In this document: positions 30,760-40,379 of the stretch, piece by piece
Position numbering within the stretch: the stretch's first letter is position 1
Layout of the letters: each line of letters opens with the position of its first letter
NCBI RefSeq assembly: GCF_043290135.1
Contig: NC_134710.1
Span: forward strand, 205,952,692-206,016,691
Length of the DNA stretch: 64,000 bases
From: Rhipicephalus microplus
Lineage: Eukaryota; Arthropoda; Arachnida; Ixodida; Ixodidae
Direction of reading: 5' to 3'
The notes under the pieces: generated by a model
The model's database searches: none
What the model saw: only the letters and a program-made list of their open reading frames with translations
What the model was told of the DNA's origin: nothing
Translations under genes and position numbers: made by a program

Positions 30760-33075
30760 CGAGATCCTTCGGGTGTTGTAGCCCTCATCGTCAACGCCGT
30801 GTGCAAGGCAAGAACGCTCAGTTTTTCCATAAGGAACAAGATTCTACCAGAGGATGTTCGAGCGCTCTTCGGAGGGTGTACCCCTTCAGATGGGCACAGA
30901 ACGAGGATCATGAAAATTCAGCGCTCAGAATGGCTTCGACAGGTACGCCTTTTCAGAGCCTACCTACGGGCGCAGATGCATCGAACTTACGAGTCATATG
31001 CAGCGGAGATTCACTTTCGAAAGCTTCTACGTCTGGCAGACCAAATGATAGAATTCCACTGGAAGCTTCAATTACGACTGTTACGTGATTTGGTGGACAA
31101 AGTGCGCGTGAGTGCAACCTCCAACGTTCATGTGGCAGAAGGCATCTGCCTACCGGACTTTGTACTAGAAGTATTGGGACTTGGGCCAAAGTTTGCCGTG
31201 CAACCTCAAAAGAACAAGCCGGAACTCGTATCAATTGTACGTCAAGTGTCGAAGCGGGTTCCCGAGGATCAAGCCACCAGGATCATCAACGAAGGTGTGG
31301 ACGCTTTAAAATTGTGTAGGCCTCCATGCCGCAGTTTGCCTCTCAAACGCGTGGAAACTTACTTGACACAGCATGCTCTGAGTGTACTTCCAGTCGATAA
31401 AGAAGGAGGGTTTGCGGTTTTCTCGCATGATGAATTTAAAGAAAAGGCTAAAAGTGCTATTACGGCAGTGTTCAGCGAAAAGAAAAGTATTTCGATTGAA
31501 AAAGTGAGGGGAAAAGCAATAGAACTTTGTAAGAGGATGAATCTAGAAGGTGTGCTTAGCGGTATCAGAAAAAGTAAAAATGACAGTCTGGATGTGTTCT
31601 TTAGTGCTAAAACGCATAAGGAAGGAGTACCGTTCAGAGTGATAGTGTCGGAGAAGGACACGTGGCAAAAAGCTGTAGCTGTGTATCTGCAAAGAACATT
31701 AAACTTGCTTGACATAAATGACCCCTTCCTGACAAAAAATTCGGAACAGGTGATAAGTTTCGTCAGAGAACGAAAAAACATAGGGTTAAAAGCGTTTTCG
31801 GCTGACATAAAAGATCTGTACTATTCTCTGCCACAATCAGCAGTATTAACAAGTGTTGGCGAATGCATCGATGAGTACGGTGCCGTTAGATTTAGCTCAC
31901 AAGCAGGTACGTCCGTCGACAATTTCTTAGAATTACTTAGGTTTTACTTGTCGTCAACGTTTATTGAAAACAATGGTACCCTGTATCTGCAAAAACAAGG
32001 AGTATGCATTGGCTCGTGCTTAGCACCAGTTTTAAGTAATTTGTTTTTGGCTGAAATGGACAGGAGGCTATCAGGACGCCTAAATGAATACAATGTTGTG
32101 CACGTATTTAGGTACGTCGATGACTTTTTAGTGTTTATCAATGACAGAACTGCAGATTTTGCTACTCAATGTAATAGCGTGTGTAGCGTTTTTCGTGAGG
32201 GGCTTAACCCACTTGAAGTGACTTTTGAAATGCCATGTGACGGAAGGCTCAGATTTCTTGACATTAACTTTCAATTCTCAGATGAAAAGACATGCTGGTG
32301 TTACGAGCCCAGAGCAAGTAAGCCTTTACTACAGTTTCACTCAGCGCATACTAAACTGGTAAAACGAGGCATTGCGAAGATGTGCTTGAGTGAGGCACTA
32401 AAGAAGTCCTGCCGGTGCCTCATGAATGAAAGCTTCAGACAACAGGTCTCGAGGCTAAGCAATGCCGGGTACCCCAAGAGCCTCGTCGTGTCCGTTGCTG
32501 AAGGATTGCACAGAAAAGTGCTGGAGAAAAGATGTGAAGGGATGGATAGGGTGAGCTCAAGAAAGGAAAGTTTTGCCGTAATTCCATACATGCATAAGGT
32601 TTCTCACAGGATAAAAAAGATTGCGGAAAAATGTGGCACTAACGTAGTTTTCTCGGCACCCAATAAGTTGGTGAGTCTTTGCAGAAGCACAAGACCAGAC
32701 AAGGGAAAATCAAATGTATGCCAAAAGAAACATAGAAACCTATTTGTGGAGTGCATCATGTGTGTTGTATACCTCATTCCACTTACTTGTGGAAAGTGTT
32801 ATATCGGTCAGACCAGTAGATGCATAAACGATCGCTTGCGCGAGCACAATAACAAAGTAAATAGTGTTGTTCCTGATGGTTTTCTTTCCCTTCATTGCCA
32901 GAGATGTAAGTGCACACCGAAATTCAAGGAAACGGTTATAATCAATAGAAGTAGGCACGAGATGACGCGGTTGGTATTGGAGGCCGGCAGAATTGCAGAG
33001 CTAGGTGACACGTGTGTGAGCAGCCCATCAGTGGTGTTGACAGATAAGGAACTTGATTACATGTATTCGCGATAG
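30760..33075 (+). pseudogene. Penelope-like RT/GIY-YIG, right-arm unit 1, 5'-truncated at the inversion
   Basis: Mirror image of left-arm unit 4. It is open from the junction to the stop at 33073-33075 and lacks the ATG. It has the common Val in SIEKVRGK. RT motifs and the C-terminal GIY-YIG domain are complete. Confidence 0.88.
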
Positions 33076-33209
33076 GGTTTGTGGTAACATGGGATAAAAG
33101 GAAGAAAGAAAAAGTAAAAAAAGATTGAAAAATATAAAATTGTAAAGTATTGGAACACGCGCGTTGGTTATATTTGATGGTTTTTAGAGCTACGCACGTG
33201 CGACGTTGG

Positions 33210-33232
33210 CGTGGTGGATCGCATACACCACG
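33210..33232 (+). promoter_or_regulatory. leader hairpin in each PLE unit
   Basis: CGTGGTG and CACCACG form a perfect 7-bp stem with loop GATCGCATA, about 100 nt upstream of the ATG and 13 nt upstream of AATAAA (33246-33251). In the hammerhead-bearing PLE leader (7591-7622) the ribozyme sits just upstream of a similar AATAAAC. The hairpin thus occupies the ribozyme position but lacks CTGATGA and GAAA. The element repeats in every unit, for example 22968-22990 (minus). Confidence 0.45.
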
Positions 33233-33332
33233 GAGATCTGCGTGTAATAAACTGTTGTTGAAAGTTAGCGCTGTGTTGTGTCTATGTGCCTTCTCTTGTC
33301 CGTGTTCGTTGTCTGCGCTACCATCCATCATC

Positions 33333-35729
33333 ATGCAACCATACCAACAAGCCCAAATCGCCACCCTCATTGACTTCATTTCTCGTTCAACGGGCTCTTT
33401 CGTTCATGTACTGCGAGATCCTTCGGGTGTTGTAGCCCTCATCGTCAACGCCGTGTGCAAGGCAAGAACGCTCAGTTTTTCCATAAGGAACAAGATTCTA
33501 CCAGAGGATGTTCGAGCGCTCTTCGGAGGGTGTACCCCTTCAGATGGGCACAGAACGAGGATCATGAAAATTCAGCGCTCAGAATGGCTTCGACAGGTAC
33601 GCCTTTTCAGAGCCTACCTACGGGCGCAGATGCATCGAACTTACGAGTCATATGCAGCGGAGATTCACTTTCGAAAGCTTCTACGTCTGGCAGACCAAAT
33701 GATAGAATTCCACTGGAAGCTTCAATTACGACTGTTACGTGATTTGGTGGACAAAGTGCGCGTGAGTGCAACCTCCAACGTTCATGTGGCAGAAGGCATC
33801 TGCCTACCGGACTTTGTACTAGAAGTATTGGGACTTGGGCCAAAGTTTGCCGTGCAACCTCAAAAGAACAAGCCGGAACTCGTATCAATTGTACGTCAAG
33901 TGTCGAAGCGGGTTCCCGAGGATCAAGCCACCAGGATCATCAACGAAGGTGTGGACGCTTTAAAATTGTGTAGGCCTCCATGCCGCAGTTTGCCTCTCAA
34001 ACGCGTGGAAACTTACTTGACACAGCATGCTCTGAGTGTACTTCCAGTCGATAAAGAAGGAGGGTTTGCGGTTTTCTCGCATGATGAATTTAAAGAAAAG
34101 GCTAAAAGTGCTATTACGGCAGTGTTCAGCGAAAAGAAAAGTATTTCGATTGAAAAAGTGAGGGGAAAAGCAATAGAACTTTGTAAGAGGATGAATCTAG
34201 AAGGTGTGCTTAGCGGTATCAGAAAAAGTAAAAATGACAGTCTGGATGTGTTCTTTAGTGCTAAAACGCATAAGGAAGGAGTACCGTTCAGAGTGATAGT
34301 GTCGGAGAAGGACACGTGGCAAAAAGCTGTAGCTGTGTATCTGCAAAGAACATTAAACTTGCTTGACATAAATGACCCCTTCCTGACAAAAAATTCGGAA
34401 CAGGTGATAAGTTTCGTCAGAGAACGAAAAAACATAGGGTTAAAAGCGTTTTCGGCTGACATAAAAGATCTGTACTATTCTCTGCCACAATCAGCAGTAT
34501 TAACAAGTGTTGGCGAATGCATCGATGAGTACGGTGCCGTTAGATTTAGCTCACAAGCAGGTACGTCCGTCGACAATTTCTTAGAATTACTTAGGTTTTA
34601 CTTGTCGTCAACGTTTATTGAAAACAATGGTACCCTGTATCTGCAAAAACAAGGAGTATGCATTGGCTCGTGCTTAGCACCAGTTTTAAGTAATTTGTTT
34701 TTGGCTGAAATGGACAGGAGGCTATCAGGACGCCTAAATGAATACAATGTTGTGCACGTATTTAGGTACGTCGATGACTTTTTAGTGTTTATCAATGACA
34801 GAACTGCAGATTTTGCTACTCAATGTAATAGCGTGTGTAGCGTTTTTCGTGAGGGGCTTAACCCACTTGAAGTGACTTTTGAAATGCCATGTGACGGAAG
34901 GCTCAGATTTCTTGACATTAACTTTCAATTCTCAGATGAAAAGACATGCTGGTGTTACGAGCCCAGAGCAAGTAAGCCTTTACTACAGTTTCACTCAGCG
35001 CATACTAAACTGGTAAAACGAGGCATTGCGAAGATGTGCTTGAGTGAGGCACTAAAGAAGTCCTGCCGGTGCCTCATGAATGAAAGCTTCAGACAACAGG
35101 TCTCGAGGCTAAGCAATGCCGGGTACCCCAAGAGCCTCGTCGTGTCCGTTGCTGAAGGATTGCACAGAAAAGTGCTGGAGAAAAGATGTGAAGGGATGGA
35201 TAGGGTGAGCTCAAGAAAGGAAAGTTTTGCCGTAATTCCATACATGCATAAGGTTTCTCACAGGATAAAAAAGATTGCGGAAAAATGTGGCACTAACGTA
35301 GTTTTCTCGGCACCCAATAAGTTGGTGAGTCTTTGCAGAAGCACAAGACCAGACAAGGGAAAATCAAATGTATGCCAAAAGAAACATAGAAACCTATTTG
35401 TGGAGTGCATCATGTGTGTTGTATACCTCATTCCACTTACTTGTGGAAAGTGTTATATCGGTCAGACCAGTAGATGCATAAACGATCGCTTGCGCGAGCA
35501 CAATAACAAAGTAAATAGTGTTGTTCCTGATGGTTTTCTTTCCCTTCATTGCCAGAGATGTAAGTGCACACCGAAATTCAAGGAAACGGTTATAATCAAT
35601 AGAAGTAGGCACGAGATGACGCGGTTGGTATTGGAGGCCGGCAGAATTGCAGAGCTAGGTGACACGTGTGTGAGCAGCCCATCAGTGGTGTTGACAGATA
35701 AGGAACTTGATTACATGTATTCGCGATAG
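33333..35729 (+). CDS. Penelope-like RT/GIY-YIG endonuclease, right-arm unit 2 (reference copy)
   Basis: 798 residues from ATG 33333. The frame is open 61 codons further up, but that stretch holds a hairpin and an AATAAA, and a second PLE family at 7668 shows the same MQ.Y start. N-terminal helical part, then the PLE block AKTHKEGVPFRVIVS (about residues 310-324), RT motif A FSADIKDLYYSLP (about 374-386), motif B QGVCIGSCLAPVLSNLF (about 440), catalytic YVDD (479-482), RFLDINF (about 525), and a KPLLQFHSAHTKLVKRG thumb. The C-terminal GIY-YIG nuclease has VVYLIP, CGKCYIGQTSR and RLREHNN (about 696-725) with flanking Cys/His (CIMC, HCQRCKC). This matches EN-plus PLEs (Penelope/Poseidon type by recall), which copy RNA into DNA at a nicked target. 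No stops or frameshifts. Confidence 0.93.
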   Translation: MQPYQQAQIATLIDFISRSTGSFVHVLRDPSGVVALIVNAVCKARTLSFSIRNKILPEDVRALFGGCTPSDGHRTRIMKIQRSEWLRQVRLFRAYLRAQMHRTYESYAAEIHFRKLLRLADQMIEFHWKLQLRLLRDLVDKVRVSATSNVHVAEGICLPDFVLEVLGLGPKFAVQPQKNKPELVSIVRQVSKRVPEDQATRIINEGVDALKLCRPPCRSLPLKRVETYLTQHALSVLPVDKEGGFAVFSHDEFKEKAKSAITAVFSEKKSISIEKVRGKAIELCKRMNLEGVLSGIRKSKNDSLDVFFSAKTHKEGVPFRVIVSEKDTWQKAVAVYLQRTLNLLDINDPFLTKNSEQVISFVRERKNIGLKAFSADIKDLYYSLPQSAVLTSVGECIDEYGAVRFSSQAGTSVDNFLELLRFYLSSTFIENNGTLYLQKQGVCIGSCLAPVLSNLFLAEMDRRLSGRLNEYNVVHVFRYVDDFLVFINDRTADFATQCNSVCSVFREGLNPLEVTFEMPCDGRLRFLDINFQFSDEKTCWCYEPRASKPLLQFHSAHTKLVKRGIAKMCLSEALKKSCRCLMNESFRQQVSRLSNAGYPKSLVVSVAEGLHRKVLEKRCEGMDRVSSRKESFAVIPYMHKVSHRIKKIAEKCGTNVVFSAPNKLVSLCRSTRPDKGKSNVCQKKHRNLFVECIMCVVYLIPLTCGKCYIGQTSRCINDRLREHNNKVNSVVPDGFLSLHCQRCKCTPKFKETVIINRSRHEMTRLVLEAGRIAELGDTCVSSPSVVLTDKELDYMYSR

Positions 35730-35986
35730 GGTTTGTGGTAACATGGGATAAAAGGAAGAAAGAAAAAGTAAAAAAAGATTGAAAAATATAAAATTGTAAA
35801 GTATTGGAACACGCGCGTTGGTTATATTTGATGGTTTTTAGAGCTACGCACGTGCGACGTTGGCGTGGTGGATCGCATACACCACGGAGATCTGCGTGTA
35901 ATAAACTGTTGTTGAAAGTTAGCGCTGTGTTGTGTCTATGTGCCTTCTCTTGTCCGTGTTCGTTGTCTGCGCTACCATCCATCATC

Positions 35987-38383
35987 ATGCAACCATACCA
36001 ACAAGCCCAAATCGCCACCCTCATTGACTTCATTTCTCGTTCAACGGGCTCTTTCGTTCATGTACTGCGAGATCCTTCGGGTGTTGTAGCCCTCATCGTC
36101 AACGCCGTGTGCAAGGCAAGAACGCTCAGTTTTTCCATAAGGAACAAGATTCTACCAGAGGATGTTCGAGCGCTCTTCGGAGGGTGTACCCCTTCAGATG
36201 GGCACAGAACGAGGATCATGAAAATTCAGCGCTCAGAATGGCTTCGACAGGTACGCCTTTTCAGAGCCTACCTACGGGCGCAGATGCATCGAACTTACGA
36301 GTCATATGCAGCGGAGATTCACTTTCGAAAGCTTCTACGTCTGGCAGACCAAATGATAGAATTCCACTGGAAGCTTCAATTACGACTGTTACGTGATTTG
36401 GTGGACAAAGTGCGCGTGAGTGCAACCTCCAACGTTCATGTGGCAGAAGGCATCTGCCTACCGGACTTTGTACTAGAAGTATTGGGACTTGGGCCAAAGT
36501 TTGCCGTGCAACCTCAAAAGAACAAGCCGGAACTCGTATCAATTGTACGTCAAGTGTCGAAGCGGGTTCCCGAGGATCAAGCCACCAGGATCATCAACGA
36601 AGGTGTGGACGCTTTAAAATTGTGTAGGCCTCCATGCCGCAGTTTGCCTCTCAAACGCGTGGAAACTTACTTGACACAGCATGCTCTGAGTGTACTTCCA
36701 GTCGATAAAGAAGGAGGGTTTGCGGTTTTCTCGCATGATGAATTTAAAGAAAAGGCTAAAAGTGCTATTACGGCAGTGTTCAGCGAAAAGAAAAGTATTT
36801 CGATTGAAAAAGTGAGGGGAAAAGCAATAGAACTTTGTAAGAGGATGAATCTAGAAGGTGTGCTTAGCGGTATCAGAAAAAGTAAAAATGACAGTCTGGA
36901 TGTGTTCTTTAGTGCTAAAACGCATAAGGAAGGAGTACCGTTCAGAGTGATAGTGTCGGAGAAGGACACGTGGCAAAAAGCTGTAGCTGTGTATCTGCAA
37001 AGAACATTAAACTTGCTTGACATAAATGACCCCTTCCTGACAAAAAATTCGGAACAGGTGATAAGTTTCGTCAGAGAACGAAAAAACATAGGGTTAAAAG
37101 CGTTTTCGGCTGACATAAAAGATCTGTACTATTCTCTGCCACAATCAGCAGTATTAACAAGTGTTGGCGAATGCATCGATGAGTACGGTGCCGTTAGATT
37201 TAGCTCACAAGCAGGTACGTCCGTCGACAATTTCTTAGAATTACTTAGGTTTTACTTGTCGTCAACGTTTATTGAAAACAATGGTACCCTGTATCTGCAA
37301 AAACAAGGAGTATGCATTGGCTCGTGCTTAGCACCAGTTTTAAGTAATTTGTTTTTGGCTGAAATGGACAGGAGGCTATCAGGACGCCTAAATGAATACA
37401 ATGTTGTGCACGTATTTAGGTACGTCGATGACTTTTTAGTGTTTATCAATGACAGAACTGCAGATTTTGCTACTCAATGTAATAGCGTGTGTAGCGTTTT
37501 TCGTGAGGGGCTTAACCCACTTGAAGTGACTTTTGAAATGCCATGTGACGGAAGGCTCAGATTTCTTGACATTAACTTTCAATTCTCAGATGAAAAGACA
37601 TGCTGGTGTTACGAGCCCAGAGCAAGTAAGCCTTTACTACAGTTTCACTCAGCGCATACTAAACTGGTAAAACGAGGCATTGCGAAGATGTGCTTGAGTG
37701 AGGCACTAAAGAAGTCCTGCCGGTGCCTCATGAATGAAAGCTTCAGACAACAGGTCTCGAGGCTAAGCAATGCCGGGTACCCCAAGAGCCTCGTCGTGTC
37801 CGTTGCTGAAGGATTGCACAGAAAAGTGCTGGAGAAAAGATGTGAAGGGATGGATAGGGTGAGCTCAAGAAAGGAAAGTTTTGCCGTAATTCCATACATG
37901 CATAAGGTTTCTCACAGGATAAAAAAGATTGCGGAAAAATGTGGCACTAACGTAGTTTTCTCGGCACCCAATAAGTTGGTGAGTCTTTGCAGAAGCACAA
38001 GACCAGACAAGGGAAAATCAAATGTATGCCAAAAGAAACATAGAAACCTATTTGTGGAGTGCATCATGTGTGTTGTATACCTCATTCCACTTACTTGTGG
38101 AAAGTGTTATATCGGTCAGACCAGTAGATGCATAAACGATCGCTTGCGCGAGCACAATAACAAAGTAAATAGTGTTGTTCCTGATGGTTTTCTTTCCCTT
38201 CATTGCCAGAGATGTAAGTGCACACCGAAATTCAAGGAAACGGTTATAATCAATAGAAGTAGGCACGAGATGACGCGGTTGGTATTGGAGGCCGGCAGAA
38301 TTGCAGAGCTAGGTGACACGTGTGTGAGCAGCCCATCAGTGGTGTTGACAGATAAGGAACTTGATTACATGTATTCGCGATAG
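35987..38383 (+). CDS. Penelope-like RT/GIY-YIG endonuclease, right-arm unit 3
   Basis: Complete 798-codon copy starting at ATG 35987, exactly 2654 bp after the reference copy and with no visible difference in translation. It is followed by the leader of an eighth, almost wholly missing unit. Confidence 0.9.
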   Translation: MQPYQQAQIATLIDFISRSTGSFVHVLRDPSGVVALIVNAVCKARTLSFSIRNKILPEDVRALFGGCTPSDGHRTRIMKIQRSEWLRQVRLFRAYLRAQMHRTYESYAAEIHFRKLLRLADQMIEFHWKLQLRLLRDLVDKVRVSATSNVHVAEGICLPDFVLEVLGLGPKFAVQPQKNKPELVSIVRQVSKRVPEDQATRIINEGVDALKLCRPPCRSLPLKRVETYLTQHALSVLPVDKEGGFAVFSHDEFKEKAKSAITAVFSEKKSISIEKVRGKAIELCKRMNLEGVLSGIRKSKNDSLDVFFSAKTHKEGVPFRVIVSEKDTWQKAVAVYLQRTLNLLDINDPFLTKNSEQVISFVRERKNIGLKAFSADIKDLYYSLPQSAVLTSVGECIDEYGAVRFSSQAGTSVDNFLELLRFYLSSTFIENNGTLYLQKQGVCIGSCLAPVLSNLFLAEMDRRLSGRLNEYNVVHVFRYVDDFLVFINDRTADFATQCNSVCSVFREGLNPLEVTFEMPCDGRLRFLDINFQFSDEKTCWCYEPRASKPLLQFHSAHTKLVKRGIAKMCLSEALKKSCRCLMNESFRQQVSRLSNAGYPKSLVVSVAEGLHRKVLEKRCEGMDRVSSRKESFAVIPYMHKVSHRIKKIAEKCGTNVVFSAPNKLVSLCRSTRPDKGKSNVCQKKHRNLFVECIMCVVYLIPLTCGKCYIGQTSRCINDRLREHNNKVNSVVPDGFLSLHCQRCKCTPKFKETVIINRSRHEMTRLVLEAGRIAELGDTCVSSPSVVLTDKELDYMYSR

Positions 38384-38678
38384 GGTTTGTGGTAACATGG
38401 GATAAAAGGAAGAAAGAAAAAGTAAAAAAAGATTGAAAAATATAAAATTGTAAAGTATTGGAACACGCGCGTTGGTTATATTTGATGGTTTTTAGAGCTA
38501 CGCACGTGCGACGTTGGCGTGGTGGATCGCATACACCACGGAGATCTGCGTGTAATAAACTGTTGTTGAAAGTTAGCGCTGTGTTGTGTCTATGTGCCTT
38601 CTCTTGTCCGTGTTCGTTGTCTGCGCTACCATCCATCATCATGCAACCATACCAACAAGCCCAAATCGCCACCCTCAT
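38384..38678 (+). mobile_element. terminal partial PLE unit: leader and first 12-13 codons
   Basis: 3' flank and leader of the repeat unit, ATG at 38641, then coding sequence up to CACCCTCAT, where the array ends and the 13-bp SINE duplication begins. This end extends about 35 bp past the point where the left end stops. Confidence 0.85.
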
Positions 38679-38691
38679 TGAACCCCAGGTG
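38679..38691 (+). repeat. right target-site duplication of the PLE array
   Basis: TGAACCCCAGGTG, matching 20198-20210. The first 3 bp (TGA) also match the continuation of the PLE unit, so the true boundary is uncertain by that much. Confidence 0.85.
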
Positions 38692-38780
38692 GTCGAAATT
38701 TCCGGTGCCCTCCACTACGGCGTCTCTCATAATGATATGGCGGTTTTGGGACGTTGAGCCCCACATATAAATTATCAATG
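38692..38780 (+). mobile_element. Ruka-type SINE, 3' half (split by the PLE array)
   Basis: GTCGAAATTTCCGGTGCCCT, CTACGGCGTCTCTCATAATG, GGTTTTGGGACGTTGAGCCC and a degraded ATCAA tail complete the SINE begun at 20056. Joined across the duplication, the halves give one ordinary SINE copy. Confidence 0.85.
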
Positions 38781-40379
38781 ATCTGCTGCCCTTTCACTCT
38801 CTGAAAGCGATCTGCAACTAAAGTGAAGTCTTCATTGCCTTCACGATCAGAGGCACCTCACCTCGTTATGTACTGTCTCGGTGATCGGCCCATCCTTGAC
38901 ATAGCAAAGATTTCATGTTTTAATGCCGTCAAAAATCTTCGCGATTTGGGAGGCCATGATGACGTTGTATAGCGACGTCGTCGCGTAATGATGATACTGT
39001 GGGATCCCGCGTCACAACAGGCACGCAACACAACCAACTTTACTAACTTTAACTAATTGCGGAAGAACTACGCTAAACGTTCAATCCCTTGTATGTGGTC
39101 ATGGCGGATGCGGTGGAGAGCGATGCAACCACCGCTTAGCTGCTGTAGTCACCAAGGCCTGGCAGGCACTCTCCCAACAAGGATGCGTCCACAGCCGCCA
39201 GAGGCGCGCGTCGATAGGAAGTTGGGTGTGTAGGGTGCTTAAAGGAGTGTTTGTGCGGAGTTTCAAGCGCGAAGTTTGTTAACCTGTGGTGAGCGACCAA
39301 AATAGGCTCCTGCCGATCACCATCCAATTAGGTTTTCCCTTGCTTGCGAAATCACAAAGCTACAGAAGCGGATTTCTTGCTGTTATGACTACATTTTGGT
39401 CAGAAGTTTCTTTGCGACCACCCATTAATATGGCCCAGCTCGATTCCTCACATAAACTTAACTCAAACTCTTTCATAACATGCTGTAACCACACGCAGAT
39501 AATGGCGCCAGCTATTTATTATTTCTTTGGTAAATGAGCAGTTACTTTACTTTCTTCTGCAGTGAATGTAATTTTGCATTATATTGCCAGATCATGAACC
39601 CATATATAGGTACATGGATAAATTTGACGGTTTTTTATTGGTTGTCTCCCCTGTTGGCAATTATAAGGCAGAAATGAATGCAGTGCTCTGTGGTAAATGC
39701 TTTAAAAGGAAATAATAATCTTACTTTTGCCCAAATTGCAAAAAAAAAAACAAGCATTCAACTTCACGCATTGACTGAAGTTTTCCAGCATACACTGCAA
39801 GCTGACCTACAATCATGTGAGAGAAAAAAAACTAACAAAACTACTCAGCCTAATACAGAATCTGAATTGGCCTCGATAAGTGTACCACTGCAATGAAAAT
39901 AGTCGACAGTCATATGAAGGTATGGCTTGCAAATGGTGCGCGTTCCTTGATACGCGTGAGTGCATGTCATTTAAAATAAACAAATAGAACCTTGTCGACG
40001 TACGAATGCGTCGGCTAAACCCTGCGCCCCGCCCATATGCGTGCACAATGTCTACGGAGGGAGACGGATGCTCATGTTTCTTAGTGCAACGTCGAATCTC
40101 GGAGGTTCTGTTTTAGGAAGGGCAAACAGCAGCTGGGGCCTCCCGGCTAGCTGCGGCCTGTAGTCGATGGAGCGAGTGCGAATAAAAGGCTAGTATGACA
40201 CAATGGAAGGTCGCAAGCCGCTGATGGATCAGCGCTAGGTCAGATAAGCATCGGGGCAGAGAGATGCGAAAGAGGATCGCCAGGCGTGAAAAGCAAAGAA
40301 GATACCGGAGAAAAAAGAAAAGGTCTTATAAGAGCGGTGCGCCGAAAAGCAGCAGTGAACAGCCCGCTGGCTGAGGGAC
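38781..40379. other. unassigned sequence
   Basis: Short open frames only, none longer than about 85 codons, no motifs recognised, and no clear match to other repeats in the window. Confidence 0.4.

Larger units (their letters stand above)
20211..38678. mobile_element. Inverted tandem array of a Penelope-like retroelement
   Basis: Head-to-tail units with an exact 2654-bp period fill both arms. The left arm (20211-30748, minus sense) has three complete ORFs and one 5'-truncated one. The right arm (30760-38678, plus sense) has one truncated and two complete ORFs plus the leader and first codons of another. The arms meet head-to-head across 11 bp. The left end stops at the ATG of the next unit (CATGATGATGG); the right end goes about 35 bp further into the ORF (to CACCCTCAT). 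The array interrupts a Ruka SINE and is bounded by a 13-bp duplication of SINE sequence, so it is one insertion. Visible differences between copies are only two substitutions (22928, 30004). Confidence 0.92.

Noticed and set aside
30597..31088. 163-codon frame crossing the palindrome centre
   Set aside because: It joins antisense and out-of-frame sense reading of the two truncated PLE copies and has no protein meaning.
20211..38678. CRISPR-like or satellite array
   Set aside because: The period is 2654 bp with full RT ORFs and no spacer structure; it is a retroelement array.
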